DNA from: Acidobacteriota bacterium
GTDB taxonomy: Bacteria; Acidobacteriota; Terriglobia; Terriglobales; Acidobacteriaceae
Direction of reading: 5' to 3'
Assembly (NCBI GenBank): GCA_018268775.1
Contig: JAFDVV010000019.1
Span: 75,584-113,437 of the forward strand
DNA: 37,854 bases
In this document: one piece after another, positions 10,165 to 19,234 of the stretch
Numbering within the stretch: the stretch's first letter is position 1
Layout: every line of letters begins with the position of its first letter
The notes under the pieces: generated by a model
What the model saw: the letters and a program-made list of their open reading frames with translations, nothing else
The model's database searches: none
Told to the model about the DNA's origin: nothing
Made by a program: the position numbers and the translations under genes

Positions 10165-11619
10165 GTGCCGGACACTCAATCGCCGTCGATCAGTTCTTCT
10201 TCTCCCGTTCGTTCCGACGCTCTCGTCTTCTTCGGGGCCACCGGCGATCTTGCCTACAAGAAGATTTTTCCCGCTCTACAGGCCATGGTGAAGCGCGGGC
10301 ACCTTGATGTGCCGGTCATTGGAGTCGCCAAGGCGGGCTGGAACCTCGACCAATTGAAAGCCCGCGCCCAGGATTCGCTTGAGCAGCATGGCGGCCTCGA
10401 CCAGGCCGCATGGCAGAAGCTCTCGTCGCTTCTGCGGTATGTCGATGGAGACTACGCCGATGCTGCTACCTTTGCCGAAGTCCGCAAACAGCTTGGTTCG
10501 GCACAGCATCCCGCTCATTACCTGGCGATTCCCCCGGCGCTCTTTGAGAAGGTTGTTGAGCAGCTCGTGCAATCAGGATCGGCCAAAGGCGCTCGCATGA
10601 TCGTCGAGAAACCCTTCGGTCATGACCTCGCTTCGGCGCAGGAGCTTAACCGCATCCTGCTCTCCGCCTTTCCCGAGTCCTCGATCTTCCGCATTGACCA
10701 CTACCTCGCCAAAGGGCCAGTCCACAACATCGTCTCTTTCCGCTTCTCAAACTCGTTCCTAGAGCCGCTGTGGCACCGCGACCATATCGAAAGCGTCCAG
10801 ATCACGATGGCCGAAGACTTTGGAGTACAGGGGCGGGGTGTCTTCTATGACCAGACCGGGGCCATCCGAGACGTTATCCAGAACCACATCTTCCAGGTCA
10901 TGAGCAATCTCGCGATGGAGTGCCCCGCGCGTCACGATAGTGAATCGATCCGCGACGAAAAGGTGAAGGTGCTGAAGGCCATCCCGGCAATCGACCCATG
11001 CAACCTGATTCGAGGGCAGTTCGAAGGCTACAAAAATGAAAAAGGGGTGGCTTCCAATTCCAGTGTCGAGACCTTCGCAGCTCTTCGTCTCGATATCAAG
11101 TCCTGGCGATGGGATGGCGTGCCTTTTTACATCCGTGCCGGGAAGAATCTTCCAACTACCTGCACCGAGGTCATCGCGCGTCTCCGCCGGCCTCCGCAGA
11201 CGGAGATGACCGAGCCTGCGCCACAGAACTACATGCGCTTCCGTATCGGCCCAGAGATGACCATCGCCCTCGCCGTGTCCATTGCTGCGCCCGACGAGAA
11301 CGGTCAGCGCTCGCTCATTGAGCTTGAAGCCTGCCGCCATCCCCGCCCAGAGGAGATGGAGGCCTACGAACGAGTACTTACCGATGCCATGGCCGGCGAT
11401 GCCACTCTCTTCGCCCGCCAGGACTATGTCGAGGAGGCCTGGCGCATCGTCGATCCGATGCTGAAAGCGCAGACTCCCGTTTACACCTATCGACCGCAGA
11501 CATGGGGGCCATCTGAAGTCCCCGGGCAGGCCCGGGCAAACACCACACCCCCCGGTGGTTGGATGTCGCCGTTTGCGGATGCAGCCGACGATCTCCACAT
11601 CGTTTCTCAGCCAGCATGA
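10165..11619 (+). CDS. zwf: Glucose-6-phosphate 1-dehydrogenase
   Basis: 484 residues from the GTG at 10165, which has a strong AGGAGG four bases upstream; the frame stays open further upstream but runs through eno and its terminator. The enzyme oxidises glucose-6-phosphate to 6-phosphogluconolactone with NAD(P)+, at the entry of the pentose phosphate pathway. Seen here: the Rossmann motif [19 protein letters not shown], the substrate region [14 protein letters not shown], then [16 protein letters not shown] with the conserved Arg-Asp and Gln-Asn-His, and [10 protein letters not shown]. In most G6PDHs the active-site peptide reads RIDHYLGKE; here GKE is AKG, so the Glu after the Lys is lost, though Asp-His-Tyr and Lys remain. 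The stop lies 10 bp before the sirtuin start. Confidence 0.93.
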   Translation: MPDTQSPSISSSSPVRSDALVFFGATGDLAYKKIFPALQAMVKRGHLDVPVIGVAKAGWNLDQLKARAQDSLEQHGGLDQAAWQKLSSLLRYVDGDYADAATFAEVRKQLGSAQHPAHYLAIPPALFEKVVEQLVQSGSAKGARMIVEKPFGHDLASAQELNRILLSAFPESSIFRIDHYLAKGPVHNIVSFRFSNSFLEPLWHRDHIESVQITMAEDFGVQGRGVFYDQTGAIRDVIQNHIFQVMSNLAMECPARHDSESIRDEKVKVLKAIPAIDPCNLIRGQFEGYKNEKGVASNSSVETFAALRLDIKSWRWDGVPFYIRAGKNLPTTCTEVIARLRRPPQTEMTEPAPQNYMRFRIGPEMTIALAVSIAAPDENGQRSLIELEACRHPRPEEMEAYERVLTDAMAGDATLFARQDYVEEAWRIVDPMLKAQTPVYTYRPQTWGPSEVPGQARANTTPPGGWMSPFADAADDLHIVSQPA

Positions 11620-11629
11620 CCGCGACGCG

Positions 11630-12331
11630 ATGAAGTTGCTAGCCAACGACCGTCTCTTCGTTCTCACAGGCGCGGGAGTCTCCGCGGAGAGCGGTCTCGC
11701 AACCTTTCGCGGCTCTGGCGGATTGTGGAACGGCCATCGTGTTGAAGATGTCGCCACCCCCGAGGCATGGGACGCCGATCCAGAACTTGTCTGGAGGTTT
11801 TACTCCATGCGTCGACGCGACGCGCTGGCTGTGGAACCAAACGCCGCTCACTTTGCCCTTGCAGCGCTAGAAGACCAGCTCGCTGATCGCTATTATCTCT
11901 GTACGCAGAACGTTGACGATCTCCATGAGCGTGCCGGTTCGCGCAACATCCATCACATGCATGGTTCGCTCTTCCAGTCTCGATGCGTAGAGTGTGAACG
12001 CCCATTCGGAGACCGTTCTTTCTATGAAACCGCATCGACATTGCCCAAATGCAGAGATTGTGGCTCTCCCGTGCGTCCGCACATTGTGTGGTTTGGTGAG
12101 ATACCGCTGGATATGGAAGGGATCTATGCACAGCTCGATCGTGCGACAGTGCTGCTGGTCATAGGCACATCGGGTTGTGTCTATCCTGCTGCGGGATTTG
12201 TTCGCATCGCGCGGCAACGGGGAATCCGTACGATATACGCCGGTCCGGAAGAGCCGGAAAACGCTGAGGCCTTCGACGAAATCATCCTTGGCGCGGCGAC
12301 AGAGGTTCTTCCGAAGCTCACCCTCAAGTGA
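11630..12331 (+). CDS. cobB: NAD+-dependent protein deacylase, class III sirtuin (CobB/SIRT5 type)
   Basis: 233 residues. It removes acyl groups from protein lysines using NAD+, releasing nicotinamide and O-acyl-ADP-ribose. Motifs in order: GAGVSAESGLATFRG (14-28) for NAD+, Tyr58 and Arg61 in FYSMRR, QNVDDLHERAG (93-103), catalytic His111 in HMHGS, and the zinc site Cys119/Cys122/Cys141/Cys144. The Tyr-x-x-Arg pair is diagnostic of class III sirtuins that prefer succinyl or malonyl groups. The start at 11630 places MKLL just before the fold; an in-frame ATG at 11579 would overlap zwf. The ribosome site is weak, which suggests translational coupling to zwf. gpmI follows 27 bp downstream, so it is embedded in a central-carbon operon. 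Confidence 0.92.
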   Translation: MKLLANDRLFVLTGAGVSAESGLATFRGSGGLWNGHRVEDVATPEAWDADPELVWRFYSMRRRDALAVEPNAAHFALAALEDQLADRYYLCTQNVDDLHERAGSRNIHHMHGSLFQSRCVECERPFGDRSFYETASTLPKCRDCGSPVRPHIVWFGEIPLDMEGIYAQLDRATVLLVIGTSGCVYPAAGFVRIARQRGIRTIYAGPEEPENAEAFDEIILGAATEVLPKLTLK

Positions 12332-12358
12332 GATGTCTTGGTATCCTGAAAGGCAGCG

Positions 12359-13969
12359 ATGCCTAAAAAACCGATTGTCCTCACCATCCTCGACGGCTGG
12401 GGCTATCGCCCCGAGACACATGGCAATGCCATTGCTCTGGCGCGTAAGCCTATTTACGACAAGCTGCTTTCCAGCTACCCGAACACGTTGATTCGAGCCA
12501 GCGAGCGCTTTGTGGGGCTGCCCGAGGGGCAGATGGGCAACTCCGAGGTCGGTCATCTCAACCTGGGCGCTGGACGGGTTGTACGCATGGACATCACCCG
12601 TATCGATTCCGCCATTGCCGATGGCAGCTTCTTCACCGACCCGGTGCTTACGCAGGCCGTTGAGCTGGCGGCGAAAGAGCATCGCGCACTTCATCTTCTC
12701 GGCCTCGTCTCCGATGGAGGAGTCCACTCGCAGCAGCGCCACCTATATGCTCTGCTCAGACTCGCGGCGCAGTACCACCTCAGGCAGGTCTACATTCACG
12801 CCTTTATGGATGGGCGTGACACGATGCCCACCAGCGGCCTTGGCTATCTGGAAGCGCTCGAACAGCAGATACAGGAGATCGGCGTGGGACAGATAGCGTC
12901 CGTCTCTGGCCGCTACTTCGCCATGGACCGCGATCTACGTTGGGAGAAAGAACGCCAGGCATTCGATGCTATGGTGACAGGGCACCCGCAGGGAGGAGCG
13001 TACACCGATCCTCTCGCACGCGTCCGCGAGCTTTATAACAACGGCACCACGGATGAGTTCATCCCTCCGTTTACAGTTGTGGATCAGCATGGCAAGGTAA
13101 TCGGTCCTATTCGCGATAACGACGTCTGTATCTGCTTCAACTACCGTGCTGATCGGGTCCGTCAGATTACGCGTGTCCTGGGCCGGAACGTTCAGGGCGG
13201 CCTCACAGCCGCGAATGCGCTCGATCTGCCAAAAGCGGCGGAGTTGGACTTGGAGATTCCGCGCGTCGATGCGCCAAAGAATCTCCACTATGTCTGCATG
13301 ACGCACTACGACAAGAACTTTACGCTTCCGGTGATCATTCCTCCCGAGTCGATGGACAACCTGTTGGCCAACGTTATGGCCGATGCCACCTTGCGCAATC
13401 TTCGGGTCGCTGAGACCGAGAAGTATGCGCACGTCACCTACTTCTTCAATGGCGGGATCGAAAAGCCCTTCCCAGGCGAAGACCGCGCGCTGGTGCCCTC
13501 GCAGAAGGTCGCCACATACGATCTGGCGCCGGAGATGTCGGCCGCGGGGATTGCCGATGCCGTCGTCAAGGCGGTCAACGATACGGCCTTCGACGTCATC
13601 ATCGTCAACTTTGCCAATGCCGACATGGTTGGCCATTCCGGCAAGCTTGAGCCGACGATCCGTGCCGTCGAGACGATCGATACTGAGCTGGGCCGCGTTT
13701 ACAACGCTGTGAAACAGCGCGGTGGAGCTTTGCTGGTGACGGCCGATCACGGTAATGCCGAGCTGCTTATCGATCCGATAACGGGCGGACCTCATACGGC
13801 GCATACGACGAACCCCGTGCCTTTCATTCTCGTCAGCGATGAGCAGGATACGAGTCACCACTCCATCCTGAGGCCGGGAGGGAGTCTACGCGATATCTCG
13901 CCGACGATTCTCAAACTCCTCAATCTTCAAAAGCCGGTGGAGATGACTGGAGAGAACCTCAGCCAATAG
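12359..13969 (+). CDS. gpmI: 2,3-bisphosphoglycerate-independent phosphoglycerate mutase
   Basis: 536 residues, slightly longer than the usual 510-515. It interconverts 3- and 2-phosphoglycerate, feeding enolase, through a phosphoserine intermediate and two metal ions. Alkaline-phosphatase-superfamily motifs are complete: metal ligand Asp12 in [10 protein letters not shown], nucleophile Ser62 in [14 protein letters not shown], substrate-binding GRDTMPTSG, then [17 protein letters not shown] and [11 protein letters not shown] 12359 follows AAAGG at a normal distance. It is the last gene of the zwf-sirtuin-gpmI set and converges with recR, with 30 bp between the stops. Confidence 0.97.
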   Translation: MPKKPIVLTILDGWGYRPETHGNAIALARKPIYDKLLSSYPNTLIRASERFVGLPEGQMGNSEVGHLNLGAGRVVRMDITRIDSAIADGSFFTDPVLTQAVELAAKEHRALHLLGLVSDGGVHSQQRHLYALLRLAAQYHLRQVYIHAFMDGRDTMPTSGLGYLEALEQQIQEIGVGQIASVSGRYFAMDRDLRWEKERQAFDAMVTGHPQGGAYTDPLARVRELYNNGTTDEFIPPFTVVDQHGKVIGPIRDNDVCICFNYRADRVRQITRVLGRNVQGGLTAANALDLPKAAELDLEIPRVDAPKNLHYVCMTHYDKNFTLPVIIPPESMDNLLANVMADATLRNLRVAETEKYAHVTYFFNGGIEKPFPGEDRALVPSQKVATYDLAPEMSAAGIADAVVKAVNDTAFDVIIVNFANADMVGHSGKLEPTIRAVETIDTELGRVYNAVKQRGGALLVTADHGNAELLIDPITGGPHTAHTTNPVPFILVSDEQDTSHHSILRPGGSLRDISPTILKLLNLQKPVEMTGENLSQ

Positions 13970-13999
13970 TTTGTCCGGCCCCGAAATTTTTGGCGGGGG

Positions 14000-14599
14000 C
14001 TATATCTCCCGCCGTCCTTCCATCGCACGCGACATCGTCACCTCGTCGGCATACTCGATGTCGCTGCCGGCGGGAACGCCGGTTGCGATGCGTGTCACTC
14101 TGATGCGGGGCTCCGCACGATGAATCTCATCGACGAGATATCGTGCCGTGGCCTCGCCTTCGGTGGTTGGAGAGGTCGCAAGAATGACCTCATCCGCGTC
14201 AGCGAGCCTCGTCATGAGGTTGGCGATTCGCAGTTGCTCAGGGCCGACCCCGCCAATAGGAGACAGCGTACCGTGCAGCACATGGTAGACGCCGGTGTAG
14301 CTGCGGGTCTTCTCGATAGTGGCGATGTTTGTAGGCTCTTCAACGACGCAGATCGTTTGTCGATCGCGAACTGAATTCGTGCAATAGCTGCAAGGATCGA
14401 CATCGGTGATGTTGTTGCAGATGGAGCAGAGATATAGGCTGGCCTTCAGTTCGCGAATGGCCCCGGCGAGCTTTTCGGCATCTTCGGGCGAGGAGCGCAG
14501 AACATGAAATGCCAGCCGCTGCGCGCTCTTCGTCCCTATGCCCGGCAGCTTGCGCAGCTCATCGATCAGCCGCGTCATCGGTTCTGCGAATCGCGCCAC
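14000..14599 (-). CDS. recR: Recombination protein RecR
   Basis: 199 residues, the standard length. RecR forms a ring-shaped clamp that works with RecF and RecO to load RecA at gaps. Visible parts: a helix-hairpin-helix region DELRKLPGIGTKSAQRLAFH, the zinc finger CSICNNITDVDPCSYC, then a Toprim domain starting ICVVEEPTNIATIE with the conserved HGTLSPIGGVGPEQLRI and ATSPTTEGEATARYL. The GTG start overlaps the ybaB TAG stop by one base (TAGTG), so the two are probably translationally coupled. It ends the dnaX-ybaB-recR group, a widely conserved arrangement. Confidence 0.96.
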   Translation of the reverse strand: MARFAEPMTRLIDELRKLPGIGTKSAQRLAFHVLRSSPEDAEKLAGAIRELKASLYLCSICNNITDVDPCSYCTNSVRDRQTICVVEEPTNIATIEKTRSYTGVYHVLHGTLSPIGGVGPEQLRIANLMTRLADADEVILATSPTTEGEATARYLVDEIHRAEPRIRVTRIATGVPAGSDIEYADEVTMSRAMEGRREI

Positions 14600-14922
14600 T
14601 AGGTCAACCCCGGAATGTTCAGACCGCCCATCATTCCTGCGACGCTGGCCTTCATCGCATCGTCGGCGCGGCGGCCAGCCTCATTGACTGCAGCCGCGAT
14701 CAGGTCTTCCAGCAGTTCAAGATCGCTGCCCGCGCTCCCAACCGCGGCAGGCTCAATCTTCAGGCGCAATATCTCTTTTTTGCCGTTCATTCGCACCGTG
14801 ACGATGCCGCCTCCGGTCGAAGCTTCAACGACAGTTTCCAGCAGCTTGCGTTCCATCTGTTCCTGCATCTGCTTCGCCTGCCCCATCATCTCTTTCATCT
14901 TGCTCAGGTCCGATAGATTCAT
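14599..14922 (-). CDS. YbaB/EbfC family nucleoid-associated protein
   Basis: 107 residues. This small dimeric DNA-binding family has an N-terminal helix (SDLSKMKEMMGQAKQMQEQMERKLLE), a beta sheet (GGIVTVRMNGKKEILRLKIEP) and a C-terminal helix with LLEDLIAAAVNEA. The pattern matches YbaB/EbfC throughout. AAGGA eight bases before the ATG supports the start. It sits between dnaX (26 bp upstream) and recR (one-base overlap), its normal position in bacteria. Confidence 0.95.
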   Translation of the reverse strand: MNLSDLSKMKEMMGQAKQMQEQMERKLLETVVEASTGGGIVTVRMNGKKEILRLKIEPAAVGSAGSDLELLEDLIAAAVNEAGRRADDAMKASVAGMMGGLNIPGLT

Positions 14923-14948
14923 AGCCCAATCCTTATCTGTAAATCGTG

Positions 14949-16877
14949 TCAGTCGTTGCCGCGAAGATCGATGACATTTCGAATCTCGGCGTTGAACAAT
15001 CGCTGCGCCTGCTGTACGACGGGATGTTCCAGGGCCTTCGCTTGCACACTGCCTGTCCTCGCAGGCCTTGTTTTCTTGCTTGCGGTGGCGTTCGCCGCTC
15101 CTGGCAGCAACACCAGCTTTAGCGATCCAGCCCCTGCGTTCCGCAGCGTGGAGCGAATAACGCGATCGGCGTCGGGGTTGATCACCATCGGAAGCATCGT
15201 CCTGGAGAGGCTTGTCTGAATGCGAATCTCTCCGCCTTCAATCGCCCACTCTGAATCGGCGATCGCATCCGCAGCCGATCCCTGGCTCCTGGCTGCCGAC
15301 AGTGCCTCGGTCGTCAAGCGTTGTAGCTCGTCGGCCGATTGCGCGGCCGGCGTTGCAATGGCAGGCCCATCGGATTCGAGCGACGGTTGAGGTTCCGGCT
15401 CGGGCGCAACGGGTGGAGTGAGAACCGCAGGTTTTGCTGCGGGTTCGATTGCCGAAGTTCCCGTATTCACGGGGGCAGCCTGCTCCGCAGCCTTCGGCTG
15501 GATGTCTGCGTGTGTCGCAGGCGGGGCAGGCTCACTAAAAGATTTGCGGCTGCTATCGGCAGCAAAGGGAGAGAATGCGGGTTTAGCCGCCGGAGGAGAA
15601 GTGTTGGAAGGTATGGGTTGAACCGGTGGCGCGGATGTGGCGGGTCGCGGACGTGGCGGCTCCGCTGGGGCTGCCACCCTACCCGAGGCAGGGAAGCGGC
15701 TGAGCACCTCCTCAACCGGCAACAGACGCCGCAGATGCACCAGCTTCAGCAGACCCAGTTCGAAATGAAAGCGCTGCTCCTGCCGGTAACCAAGTTCGTC
15801 GAATGTCTTCAGCATGATCTGTAGAAAACGAGTCAACTCTTCTTCGCTGAAGAGCGCTGCGGAACGCGCCGCGCGCCGCTGCTCATCGGCGGAGATTTGC
15901 AGTAACTCCGAGGCCGTCCCATCCAGCCCGGAGCCGTCAGGGCTTACCCCGGCGATCTTTGCAATAACGCAGTTTCGCAGATAGCGTACGCATTGCCGTG
16001 CAAGCTGGGCCGGACTGTTGCCCGCATCCAGCAACTCATTGGCAACGGTAATCACATCGGCGCTGCGGTTCGCGTCCACGGCCTCTAAGATGCGCTCGAA
16101 GACTGCGTTCGGAACCGACCCCATCAGATCGCGAATCTGCGTTACGTCAAGCCTGGGCCTGCCTTCGTCCACAGGAGCGCTGGCAATGGCCTGGTCCATA
16201 ATGGAAAGGGCATCGCGCATGGAGCCATCGCCGGCCTCAGCCAGCAGCGCAAGAGCGGCGTCGTCCGCATCGATGCCTTCGTGGTCGGCGATCTGCCGAA
16301 TTTGGCCAAGAATGTCGACCAACTTCACCGCATGAAAGCTAAAGTGCTGGCAGCGCGAACGCACTGTCTGAGGGATGTCCTCCGGTTGCGTGGTCGCCAT
16401 CATAAAGACGATGTGCTCCGGTGGTTCCTCCAGTGTCTTTAGAAGCGCGTTGAACGCCGCGTCGGTGATCTGATGGGCCTCGTCGAGGATGTAAATCTTG
16501 TATTTGTCCCGGGCCGGGCGATAGCGTGCCGCATCGCGCAACTCGCGGATCTCATCGATGCCGCGGTTCGTCGCCGCGTCAATCTCGATAACATCGACCG
16601 CGTTGCCGGCGCGAATCTCCGTACACGATTCGCAGACCTCGCATGGTTCAGCGGTTGGCCGTTGCGCGCTGCCAATGGCGTTGCGGCAGTTCAGCGCCAT
16701 CGCTAGAACGCGCGCGATGGTCGTCTTTCCGATGCCCCGGTGACCGCTGAAGATATATCCATGAGCAATGCGGCCCTGCGTGAGCGCATTCATCAGCGTT
16801 ACGGTTACGTGGTCCTGACCAACGACATCGGCGAAGCGCTGGGGGCGGTATTTTCTTGCTAAAACCTGATATGCCAT
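14949..16877 (-). CDS. dnaX: DNA polymerase III subunit gamma/tau
   Basis: 642 residues. This is the clamp-loader ATPase that also tethers polymerase cores and helicase. The N-terminal AAA+ domain carries YQVLARKYRPQRFADVVGQ, Walker A GHRGIGKTT (45-53), a zinc module with Cys64, Cys79, Cys82 and Cys85, Walker B IYILDEAHQ, and the sensor SRC motif in TVRSRCQHFSF. The collar domain follows to about residue 370. Then comes a Pro/Ala/Glu-rich linker (about 395-530) and a C-terminal folded region. I see no obvious slippery A-tract for a programmed gamma frameshift, so only tau is predicted. The ATG at 16877 has a weak ribosome site. A SET-domain gene ends 53 bp upstream. Confidence 0.96.
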   Translation of the reverse strand: MAYQVLARKYRPQRFADVVGQDHVTVTLMNALTQGRIAHGYIFSGHRGIGKTTIARVLAMALNCRNAIGSAQRPTAEPCEVCESCTEIRAGNAVDVIEIDAATNRGIDEIRELRDAARYRPARDKYKIYILDEAHQITDAAFNALLKTLEEPPEHIVFMMATTQPEDIPQTVRSRCQHFSFHAVKLVDILGQIRQIADHEGIDADDAALALLAEAGDGSMRDALSIMDQAIASAPVDEGRPRLDVTQIRDLMGSVPNAVFERILEAVDANRSADVITVANELLDAGNSPAQLARQCVRYLRNCVIAKIAGVSPDGSGLDGTASELLQISADEQRRAARSAALFSEEELTRFLQIMLKTFDELGYRQEQRFHFELGLLKLVHLRRLLPVEEVLSRFPASGRVAAPAEPPRPRPATSAPPVQPIPSNTSPPAAKPAFSPFAADSSRKSFSEPAPPATHADIQPKAAEQAAPVNTGTSAIEPAAKPAVLTPPVAPEPEPQPSLESDGPAIATPAAQSADELQRLTTEALSAARSQGSAADAIADSEWAIEGGEIRIQTSLSRTMLPMVINPDADRVIRSTLRNAGAGSLKLVLLPGAANATASKKTRPARTGSVQAKALEHPVVQQAQRLFNAEIRNVIDLRGND

Positions 16878-16930
16878 AGCGTTGTGCGATGCAATGACCG
16901 CATCCTGCTATTGTATCGTCCGCAAGAGAC

Positions 16931-17386
16931 TCAGGCCTTTGCAGCCTGTTTACGGGCCTTTCTGGCGCGCCGCTTGACCTCGTCGTCTGAGAACATCGTC
17001 CCCCGGCATTTTGCGGTGCCACAGTAGCAGTCGGCATCGTCATCGTCGGAGTCGTGCAGGTTGTACTCGTAGGTCAATTCTTCCCCTGGTGCGATATCGC
17101 GGGTTGCAACAACCCAGATTCGTCCGTCGATATTCTCCGTCTCGCAGTTCGGCTCGCAGCAATGGTTCAGGAACATCGCTGTTCCGAATCCATCGATCAC
17201 TTCGCCGCCGTTGCCGGTGCTAAACAGGTAGGTAATGAAGCGGTCCTTATAGCGCTCATCTGCCTCGTCTTTGCTGAACCTTGGTCCGTCGTATTCGACA
17301 ACCGGTGTTCCTTTCTCAATGGGCAGCATGGTGTAGCAGCCTGCTGCGTGAATAGATGAGGAGCGAATTACGAGTCCTGGAAGCAT
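16931..17386 (-). CDS. SET-domain protein (lysine methyltransferase-like) with post-SET zinc site
   Basis: 151 residues from the ATG at 17386. It shows a complete compact SET domain: an N-terminal strand IRSSSIHAAGCYTMLPIEKG, a central ITYLFSTGNGGEVIDG, the AdoMet/pseudoknot motif FLNHCCEPNCET (72-83; usually NHSCxPN, so Ser is replaced by Cys), and GEELTYEYN (101-109). A post-SET cluster CYCGTAKCRG with Cys120, Cys122 and Cys127 could bind zinc with a cysteine of NHCC. The tail is strongly basic (KRRARKARKQAAKA), suitable for nucleic-acid or ribosome contact. Enzymes of this type methylate protein lysines; the substrate is unknown. The frame is open to 17512, but a good promoter lies inside that stretch, so 17386 is preferred. 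It is probably co-transcribed into dnaX. Confidence 0.85.
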   Translation of the reverse strand: MLPGLVIRSSSIHAAGCYTMLPIEKGTPVVEYDGPRFSKDEADERYKDRFITYLFSTGNGGEVIDGFGTAMFLNHCCEPNCETENIDGRIWVVATRDIAPGEELTYEYNLHDSDDDDADCYCGTAKCRGTMFSDDEVKRRARKARKQAAKA

Positions 17387-17438
17387 GTAAGGATGTCCGG
17401 AGGAAGTGAAATGGGCGCAACCGGCGGGTCGCAAATCG

Positions 17439-17469
17439 ACTATAACAAACCGGCGCCGATGTGAGTCAA
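17439..17469 (-). promoter_or_regulatory. Candidate sigma-70 promoter for the SET-domain gene
   Basis: On the minus strand TTGACT (17469-17464) and TATAGT (17444-17439) are each one base from consensus, with a slightly long 19-bp spacer. The predicted start lies about 45 nt before the ATG at 17386, which argues against translation from 17512. Confidence 0.5.
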
Positions 17470-17515
17470 AACATTGCGCGGATGCTTTGGGCAAAAGCGC
17501 GTAGTCTAGCAAAGC

Positions 17516-18283
17516 ATGGCAGCTCCTCTTTCAACTCGATTGGCCCTTGCCACTATCATGATCGCGGCAGCTATGGAGTCGCCTGAGGCACGCTCGCAGT
17601 CGCCGTTGGTTTCGCCTTGCGCGGCAACGGAGCCGGGCAACAAGGTCCCCATGCGAGGTTCGACGGAGCAATCTACCCAGAAGGCGGACAGGGCCGCGGC
17701 CCCATGCTCCCAGGAACCTGCGAAAGATCCCTCTGCCGCGCAGAAGTTTCCGTTTCCAGGCGAGGCTCCTGCGCCGCCTATGCCAGGCTCATCATCATCT
17801 GCTCCCGATGTGCCAGCCTCACCCGCACAACATCCATCGGCTGCGGAAGAGCATCCATTTCCCGGTTCAGCTCCGCCGATGCCTTCGGATTCGAGCAGCA
17901 GTTCATCCAGTTCGAGCGACAACTCGCCTGAGAACGGCGCTCCTCCGTTTGACGACAAGGGCGACAATCCTGGCGCGTCGACGCGAAGGCGCCTCCCAAA
18001 GGTCCAGAAGCTACAGTCTGATGAAGACCGTGCCGCCGAAGATTTGAATGTTGCCAGGTTCTACGAGCAGAGTGGCGATTTGAATGCGGCGTACCTACGT
18101 GCAAAGGATGCCGTAAAGTATCTACCCTCCGATCCGGACACTCACTTTACCCTGGCCCATCTGGCCCAGAAGCTCGACAAACGCGACGAAGCGATCGCAG
18201 AGTACAACGCTTACCTGAAACTCGCTCCCGACGGCTTACAGATCAAGCAGGCAAAGAGAGCCCTGGACCTGCTTCAGCGTTGA
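17516..18283 (+). CDS. Secreted TPR-repeat protein, function unknown
   Basis: 255 residues. The N-terminus resembles a signal peptide (RLALATIMIAAAMESPEARS). Residues about 30-150 are low-complexity Pro/Ser/Ala, with a degenerate duplication: FPFPGEAPAPPMPGSSSS followed by HPFPGSAPPMPSDSSSS and a Ser run. The C-terminal 90 residues hold two to three TPR-like helix pairs (FYEQSGDLNAAYLRAKDAVK; THFTLAHLAQKLDKRDEAIA; LQIKQAKRALDLLQR), a protein-interaction scaffold. It is convergent with flgL, with 15 bp between stops, and divergent from the SET gene. No flagellar family is recognised, so its position next to the cluster may be chance. Confidence 0.8.
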   Translation: MAAPLSTRLALATIMIAAAMESPEARSQSPLVSPCAATEPGNKVPMRGSTEQSTQKADRAAAPCSQEPAKDPSAAQKFPFPGEAPAPPMPGSSSSAPDVPASPAQHPSAAEEHPFPGSAPPMPSDSSSSSSSSSDNSPENGAPPFDDKGDNPGASTRRRLPKVQKLQSDEDRAAEDLNVARFYEQSGDLNAAYLRAKDAVKYLPSDPDTHFTLAHLAQKLDKRDEAIAEYNAYLKLAPDGLQIKQAKRALDLLQR

Positions 18284-18298
18284 ACGTGCCGCATCCGG

Positions 18299-19198
18299 TT
18301 ACTTCAGGTAGTCGAAGAGATTGACCTTGTTGAGCGTGCTTATCACGCCCAACAGCGCCTGATACTGGGTCTGGTTTGACTTCAACTGTGTTGCGACGGA
18401 AGCCGGGTCGGCGGCAACCAAAGAACTCTGCTGCGCCTTCATCTGCGCCTCCTGGGTCTGCGCGTAGGCGCTTGTCGATTTCAGCGTGCTCAACGAACTG
18501 TTGAGGATGGAGCGCTGGGTGGAGACCGTCGTCAACGCGGCGTTGAGCGCAGTGCTGTCTGCGGCGATGGAAGTGGACGGCGCGCCGCTGGAGAGATGCT
18601 CGATAAACTGATTCAGCGCAGCCAGAACGCCCGTCGTTCCCGAGCCAAAGATTGACGATCCCGGAAGATTCATTTGGATCATCTGCCCGCCGGGAGTCTC
18701 GATGAACTGGACCTTCGTATCGCCAACGTAGTTCGCCGTTGCCGGAGAAGTCGTTGCATCCAGAGAAAAAGGCGCCGTTGTACCTTGGCTACCGGCGAAT
18801 AGATAACGCCCCTGATAGCTGGCATTGCTCAGGGCCAGTATCTGGTCGCGAATCCCGGTTGCCTGTTGCAAGCTTGCCTGGAGGTTCGCTGCGTTCAGCG
18901 TTCCGTTTGCCGCCTGCACCGCAAGCGAGATCGCGGAGGTGAGCTGCGTGACGGTCTCTCCAAGGGTCGAATCCGTCACTTGTAGCATCGAGGTCTCGTT
19001 CGATGCCGTTTGTATGAACGTGTCGACGCCTGCGATCTGACTGCCCATCTGCACGCTCTGCGCAGCGGCCGATGGATCGTCTGAAAGAGAGGCGACCCGC
19101 AGGCCGCTTGAAAGCTGGTTGGAGAGATTGTTGGCCGTGATTGCAGCATTGTTCAACGACTGTGTGAGGCTGTTGATGTAGCTGGGATCTGCTCGCAT
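18299..19198 (-). CDS. flgL: Flagellar hook-associated protein 3
   Basis: 299 residues. FlgL is the junction protein between hook and filament and is secreted by the flagellar type III system, so it has no Sec signal. The flagellin-like N-terminus is clear: LTQSLNNAAITANNLSNQLS followed by GLRVASLSDDPSAAAQSVQM; the C-terminal helix (QTQYQALLGVISTLNKVNLFDYL) matches the FlgL/flagellin coiled coil. The start has a GGAAGAGAG-type ribosome site. It lies 36 bp downstream of flgK and should be read from the sigma-28 promoter before flgM. Confidence 0.93.
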   Translation of the reverse strand: MRADPSYINSLTQSLNNAAITANNLSNQLSSGLRVASLSDDPSAAAQSVQMGSQIAGVDTFIQTASNETSMLQVTDSTLGETVTQLTSAISLAVQAANGTLNAANLQASLQQATGIRDQILALSNASYQGRYLFAGSQGTTAPFSLDATTSPATANYVGDTKVQFIETPGGQMIQMNLPGSSIFGSGTTGVLAALNQFIEHLSSGAPSTSIAADSTALNAALTTVSTQRSILNSSLSTLKSTSAYAQTQEAQMKAQQSSLVAADPASVATQLKSNQTQYQALLGVISTLNKVNLFDYLK

Positions 19199-19234
19199 TG
19201 CGCGCTCTCTTCCGAGGGGGGATGAATATCTCTA

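Noticed and set aside
13977..14000. Hairpin-like GCCCC...GGGGGC between gpmI and recR
   Set aside because: A short stem with a large loop and no T-run after it in either direction; too weak to call a terminator.
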